From Entomortierella parvispora (taxonomy: Eukaryota > Mortierellomycota > Mortierellomycetes > Mortierellales > Mortierellaceae): a DNA stretch of 64,000 nucleotides. The position numbers and the translations under genes are program-made. The DNA lies in contig OY752144.1 in the NCBI GenBank assembly GCA_963573315.1, positions 1,544,501-1,608,500 on the forward strand. Reading direction: 5' to 3'. Below the pieces are notes generated by a model that searched no databases, had not been told where the DNA came from, and was given only the letters and a program-made list of their open reading frames with translations. Positions 59,173-64,000 of this stretch are shown in pieces; the stretch's first letter is position 1; each line of letters starts with the position of its first letter.

Positions 59173-61668
59173 TCACTTGTCCTTGGGCCAAATGTTGAGA
59201 GTCTGAAAGTCTTTGATGATCTCCCGCAGGCTTGTCTCTGTCAGTTTTGGATGCTCATACTGGAATCCGGTCGAGATGCAGATCTTTGAACCATCGACTG
59301 ACAAGTCCCGGACGAAGAGTGATTCCTTGTCAAGATATGGGGTCAGGGGCGAGTTTTTGATGTCCTGGATCTTTAGGAGTTGATACCATGGTCCCATATG
59401 AAGGTCGTTTGACTCCTCGACTGCATCCTCTGCGTCAGTCTTCTACGTTATTAAAAAAAAATAGTACAGTGCCCCCGTTAATATCAACAGATTAAAGGAA
59501 CGGGGTACATTTGACATGAAACGCGAATCTCTTTTACCTCGGCGTCAGCAGAGAACTTATTGCCCTTGTAAGCAGTCTGAATTCCAAAGATGGAACGGAT
59601 GTGCACGTTGATGGCCTCCTGATCCGTATTGTTCTCGTCAGCCAAGTTGAAGATGATCTTGCCGCCTTGGTCTGGGTTATCGGAGCCGACGTACCAGTTG
59701 GCACTGTGCCAGATGGCACGGACAACGTCCTGGACATGTACCGTGTTGATCTTGCGGTCTCCATCCCAGAGCAACTCCATCTCCTTATTTTCTTGCTGGT
59801 AGACTCGGCCGCAGATCAGTCTTGGAGCTATGAAGGGGGAAAGGGGGGAAGAAAAGGGGGGTGGGGGGGAAAGAGTCAATAAAGGGACATCAAAGAGAAC
59901 ACGGACCAGAACAGGGAGGGTCAGTGGGTAAATGAAACGGGAAGGTTGCGACAATTGGAAAGCAAATCTTGTGGACATGCACGCACGCACAGGGCAGAGA
60001 TGTGGTTCAGGCGAGCACACAAATGAAGGAGTCAAACAGAGATAGTAGGGAGGCACTTACTCAGTCCCGTCAATGATCCAATGCCATAGACCACCGCAGG
60101 CCGGACAATCACCACGTTGAGCCTGAAGAAAGGGTTAGAATGAAGGCGCTGTGTCAGGGTCAATGTTTCTCTCTGATCGAGTGTACTCTTTTCGTCTCTC
60201 GGCAAACGTACCCTGACATGTTGAGCAGCTCATTGTCGACCTTGAGTTTTGCTGCAGCAAATTCATTCCAAGGAGCCGTCTCGGAGTCCTCCTTGCTTGG
60301 GGTCTAATTGTTTAGGGGCAAAGAACAATTAAAAGTCTGTCTCTTGCCCTCCATTAATTCCCAAGTCGCTACGGGAGAGGATCGCTTACAGCTGTTGGCT
60401 CATAAACATCTGCTGCTGAGACTTGGACAAAGACTTTAACGTGCCTCTTGGCCGCCTCCGCCGCACAGTTGATTGATAACTTGTAGATCCGGTCATTGTA
60501 AATCTATGTTGAAAGGCAAAGACTGTCAGTCTGTGGCCTGCCAGGCGAGGAGGGGATGGGGGCGTACACGAAGGGCCTGCACTCAAAGGTATCAGAATCA
60601 TATGCCGAGGGTAGTACAAGGGGGCTCGTTGGGAGAACAACAAGCAACTGCTGTCCAAGGCCACAAAGGAACAGACAGCCCACAGACCAGCAACTGTTTG
60701 GTTTTGCAACCCCCTTCCCCTCGGTCTCGATGTCTCTCCAAAGTGAGCTTTGAGCACGGCTTGACCTTTTGTTGTGCAGCTCATCGTCAAACCTTTACTA
60801 TGTCTGTTTGGGTGAGTTGAATGGGACGGGAAGAAAACCTTCCCGACAAGTCCAGGGCCTGAGAACCACAAAATGCCGTCTCTCCCCCATCCTCCAAGTC
60901 TTGCATGGTCGCATGCATTGTTCTGTCAGTCCTCCTCCCTCTCCCTTCTTCTCTCCCCCCTTTTTTCCCTCTTTTCCTTGATCCGTTCAACGAAATCTTC
61001 ATGTTCGCCACATTCCCGTTGACACAGTAGACTGCATTGACGCTTCGCTCGCGCGCGTGCGTGAGCGAGTATGATGTGTGTGTGTCTTTGTGTGTGTATT
61101 TGTGTTTGTGCGTGTGCGCGCGCGCCCCTGACACCAACCCTCAGATCGTGCAGAAAATGCAATTACGTGAATGTGCTCCAAGACGACCGTCGATCCAACA
61201 AAGACGAGAAAATAAAAAAACAGACAAACGACCCAAAAACCCTACCTCTGCTGGTTGCGATAACTTTGTCTCCGATGCAAAGTTGATGACATAGTCAAAA
61301 GAAGAGCCATCGTCGCGCTTGAAGATGTTTTGGAACTTTTCTGGGGGAACTTTTTTTCAGGCAAAAGAATAGGAGAATACAAGAATCAAAAGATGGTTAA
61401 CTTTTAGCGTCACTGCCTCGATTTCTTTGTACTTTTTTTTTTTTTTTTTTTGCTACCCCATCTTACTTGTGTTGGAGAGATCGCCCTGCATGAAATTGAC
61501 CTTGCTGAAGGCAGTCTTGAAGCGCTCGTTGAAATAGGCAGTCTGAGGCAAGACCTTGTCCACAACCCGGATATGCCCTGCAAGACCATTCTCGACCAGA
61601 TGCGCTACAAAGTTGCGTCCGATAAAACCCACGCCGCCAAAGATGAGGACTGTCGGTTGAGGTGCCAT
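59173..61668 (-). CDS. NAD(P)-dependent epimerase/dehydratase, extended SDR
   Basis: Exons 61467-61668, 61246-61349, 60390-60503, 60212-60303, 60061-60122, 59538-59827 and 59173-59442 give 377 aa. The nucleotide-binding motif is VLIFGGVGFIGRNFVAHL (Rossmann GxxGxxG) at residues ~7-24. VINFASETKLSQ, YKLSINCAAEAAKRHVKVFVQVSAADVYEP, LNVVIVRPAVVYGIGSL, INTVHVQDVVRAIWH and GGKIIFNLADENNTDQ follow the extended SDR pattern. The catalytic Ser lies in VSAADVY; the usual YxxxK appears as FAAAK (WNEFAAAKLKVDN), so the Tyr is replaced by Phe. Substrate unknown. The 742-nt intron between exons 2 and 3 is by far the longest of the gene. Confidence 0.85.
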
Positions 61669-63656
61669 GTTCTTTGTGTATAGTTTGGGAAGGATCGGAT
61701 CAAGGATTCAGGTTGCTGATGTTTTGCTCGAGAGAAAACTAAAAGGGGTGGAGTTCGGTTGGACGTGCGTGTGTGTACGTGTGTGCGTGTGTGCGTAGGG
61801 GTTGATTGTCGAGAAGGTAGCGGTAGCCCTAGGGATCGATTACGAACGGATAGATTAAAGTATGAAGACGGGTGGTTGAAGAGGAAGCGTCCAAAATCTG
61901 TTGACAAGCAGGCTGCAGTAAAGGTCAGGAGGAAGCGATGGAAATTGAGGTAGAGAAGGAAACAAAAGTGGAGGCGCACAACAAGTGGGGAAGGGGCCGT
62001 TGCTTAAATACTTGGGACAGCAGCACAGGCAATTAGCGAGGGGACGCAAGAGCAAGGAGCAAAAGAAAAAAAAAGAACAGACCCTGTTTGAGAACAGAGA
62101 TGATGATGCTGCTGCAGCTTGTAGGTTCGTGTGCAGGTGGTCAGTTTCCCCTTTGTGCTTCCTGTCCCCTCTCTAAAACTTGGACACAAACAGGCGCGGA
62201 ACTCCTTGTCAACGCTGTCATTCGCCACAACAAAAAAAGGGCAGTGCAATGCATGCATGTACTCACGTCCACTGTTGCTCAAGAAACCAGGCATTGCCGC
62301 GGGATGGGGGAAACGCGAAAGGAGGGGGGATGCACTCCCCTCCTCCCCCCCCCCCCCACTTGTCTTTCAGGAACGGATGGGACGTACCCTGGGTCTTGCT
62401 TCGGTTTCGTCCACTCTTTGCCCCTGTGGTTTTTTATTCTTTTATTCGACGCTGTGCTACTCCAAACGGTGCAACCCAGTGCGGATGGATCGGCAGAGAA
62501 GAATTATTAATAATTGCACAGGAAGATAGTGGCAGCCATCGCATGGCAGTGGCTGACATGTCTTCCGGAGGATAGAGCGTCAGCGTGTTGGAACTTTGAT
62601 ACGCTCACGTTGCGTTGCTCGGTCGTTCTTTCGGTCGTTCTTTTGCTTTTACTTTCCGTCGAATCCAACGGTCGTCTGTTGCGCCTTCCCTCGTGCAAAA
62701 AAAAAAAAAAAAAAAAATAGAGAAAAATGGGTACAGGGGGGAAGAGGCCCACAGTCTGTGCCTCTACGACATAAGCATGGCGTGGCGCAAAACAAAGGGC
62801 AAGGGAGAACAAGCAGAGAGTCTCCTATTCCCATCAGCTCGACTACAACAGCAGTAGCTCTCAGCGGACTTGCTCTGTCTGACCCCTGGAAATGTTTTGG
62901 ACACCAAACGTTGGCTACCCAGCATTGGTACGACACACGAATGCCTCCTTCGCTGTACTTGATCCGCACTCGTCATCCTCATCCTGCGGCCCTAAAGGCC
63001 ACATCTCGTTGCTCTTCGAGATCAATTAGCTCAGTCTCTCTCCTGCTCTTGCTCTCGATGGCCCGTTTCGACTTTTCCGGTTCCTTCCTGCTTTGTCCTA
63101 CCCCATCCTATCTGCTGTCGCCTGTCTTTGGCCACAAAAACCACATCAACTCCTACCCACTCCGCACTTGGGTCGATCAGTCTCATCACGTCCGGGTCGT
63201 CCGCTGGACCCTGCGTTTCAGAACAATGGTCAAACAAAAGGGGTTCAGCCCTCGTTTTGATTGTCACGCTCACTTGGGTGTGTGTTTCGTTCGTTACCGC
63301 TATCTTCTTTCGCCTGCCTTGCTCTCTCACTCCCCCGCACCCCCCTTTCCTTGACACGAGCTGCTCTCTTTTTCGCCTCTCGCGCTCACCCTCTTTTCTT
63401 ACTAGTGTATGTGCAGTACTTGTTCTACGGTGGGACATGCAAGAAAACCACACTGTTGCTTTCAAGTCTTTGAATGGCGTCGTTATCTCGGCTTTGTAGA
63501 GTTGCAAGTCCTTGAGTGCACCGTTGTAAAAATCTTTTGAGGGGCTACCTTTTTGCTCTTTTGCGATCGCAATAGTTTCATTGAAAAGACCGATTTGTAT
63601 AGTAAAAAAGATAGAGTCATCCTTCGAATTCGAACTACATCGAAATAGGGGGGGAA
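61669..63656. other. 2-kb intergenic region with simple repeats
   Basis: The largest gap in the window. It contains a GT-rich microsatellite (61765-61800), a run of ~14 C (62344-62357) and a run of ~20 A (62698-62717). Long open frames here have no recognisable content, except a minus-strand stretch around 63440-63640 with protein-like composition (see findings). No gene can be supported. Confidence 0.4.
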
Positions 63657-64000
63657 TCACGCGCGTGGGCGGCACGCACTCTTGGCGCGTAGCTGAATGG
63701 TGTTGGCTTCCCCACTGCCCGTCAATGACCCAAGTCCGGTCAAATATCCGTCCCCAATTTCGTTCTCTAACGTCATACACTTTTCTGAAAGTAAAGAAGG
63801 TGACATCGACGCCATAGACTGTCCTCGATCCTGTCGTTCTCGAATGGTCTGATCCTGCTCTTTTGACTGATTTTCCTTTTGGCGCTCCAACTCTTCTTGT
63901 TTGGCCTTGCGGGCTCTGAGGGCGCGACGCCTTCGGCCAAGCAGATACTTTCGGAACCAAAAGATATGGACTGCCAAGGCAAGAATGTACACCTGTACTC
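63657..64000 (-). CDS. C-terminal end of an unidentified membrane protein (partial)
   Basis: A minus-strand frame enters from the right edge and ends at TGA 63657-63659, about 114 residues. It starts with a hydrophobic stretch (VYILALAVHIFWF) followed by a strongly basic segment (RKYLLGRRRRALRARKAKQEELERQKEN). A polar tail follows (Gln/Glu/Arg, then Ser/Leu/Gly). A membrane span followed by a basic cytosolic flank is typical of the end of an ER or inner-membrane protein. The window edge cuts the gene, so the rest cannot be judged, and a later splice donor could change the end. Confidence 0.5.
   Translation of the reverse strand, partial: VQVYILALAVHIFWFRKYLLGRRRRALRARKAKQEELERQKENQSKEQDQTIRERQDRGQSMASMSPSLLSEKCMTLENEIGDGYLTGLGSLTGSGEANTIQLRAKSACRPRA

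Noticed and set aside
61037-61294. Gene in the 742-nt intron of the epimerase
   Set aside because: The frame is produced by GT microsatellite sequence and the flanking exons join continuously across it.

Overview
The window is nuclear DNA of an intron-rich, gene-dense fungus. Almost every gene is split by short spliceosomal introns (about 50-130 nt, GT-AG, rarely GC-AG). The mixture of gene types points to an early-diverging fungus of the Mortierella group: type III glutamine synthetase, cysteine-type SelO, a BtuF-like binding protein, RNI-like leucine-rich-repeat proteins, a Crinkler-type fragment and glutamine-rich low-complexity proteins. That placement is inferred from family content; no rRNA or other marker is present. 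I rebuilt gene models by hand from splice consensus, reading phase and family conservation. Each complete model gives a frame-closed CDS, and exon coordinates are in the evidence fields.

Layout. 1-300: end of an unidentified gene. 624-1924: Get2. 2170-3009: mitoribosomal L51/S25/CI-B8 protein (MRP49/mL61-like). 3225-4007: 5'-less Crinkler/PD-(D/E)XK-like relic. 4017-9858: a Fanzor transposon. 9935-14390: DDT/WHIM chromatin protein and Rit1 (minus). 14939-23913: ubiquilin/Dsk2 and a kelch/coiled-coil Tea1-like protein (plus). 24158-26687: a broken pirin and a frameshifted LRR gene. 26901-33555: Swd2/WDR82, Mzm1, Atp12, a fungal membrane protein, an unknown gene. 33733-39781: aspartic protease, COPI-associated protein, Dbp8. 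39910-47764: Cox16, Orc4, BtuF-like protein, CENP-I/Mis6. 47776-52555: small unknown gene, glutamine synthetase III, bL27m. 52805-61668: DUF2011-like RGG protein, SelO, F-box/LRR-type protein, SDR epimerase. 63657-64000: end of another unidentified gene.

The main discovery is the 5.84-kb element at 4017-9858. It is bounded by imperfect 24-bp terminal inverted repeats that begin CAG and are flanked by TA on both sides, the signature of Tc1/mariner-type insertion, yet it encodes no DDE transposase. Its single gene model (4583-9567, four exons, 1577 aa) joins an N-terminal FEN1/XPG-type structure-specific nuclease, with all seven catalytic acids present, to a C-terminal Fanzor (eukaryotic TnpB relative) with RuvC and zinc-ribbon motifs. 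The modules are connected by a basic tract, a 15-bp minisatellite (S-S-A-G type repeats) and a long acidic tract. A flap nuclease fused to an RNA-guided nuclease on a mariner-like element is, as far as I know, not described. The approximately 290 bp between its stop codon and right end is where a guide RNA would be expected.

Most other genes are single-copy housekeeping functions: tail-anchored protein insertion, mitochondrial translation and respiratory-complex assembly, replication licensing, kinetochore, histone methylation and ribosome biogenesis. Decay (pirin, LRR gene, Crinkler relic) is confined to the accessory patches at 3.2-9.9 kb and 24-27 kb.
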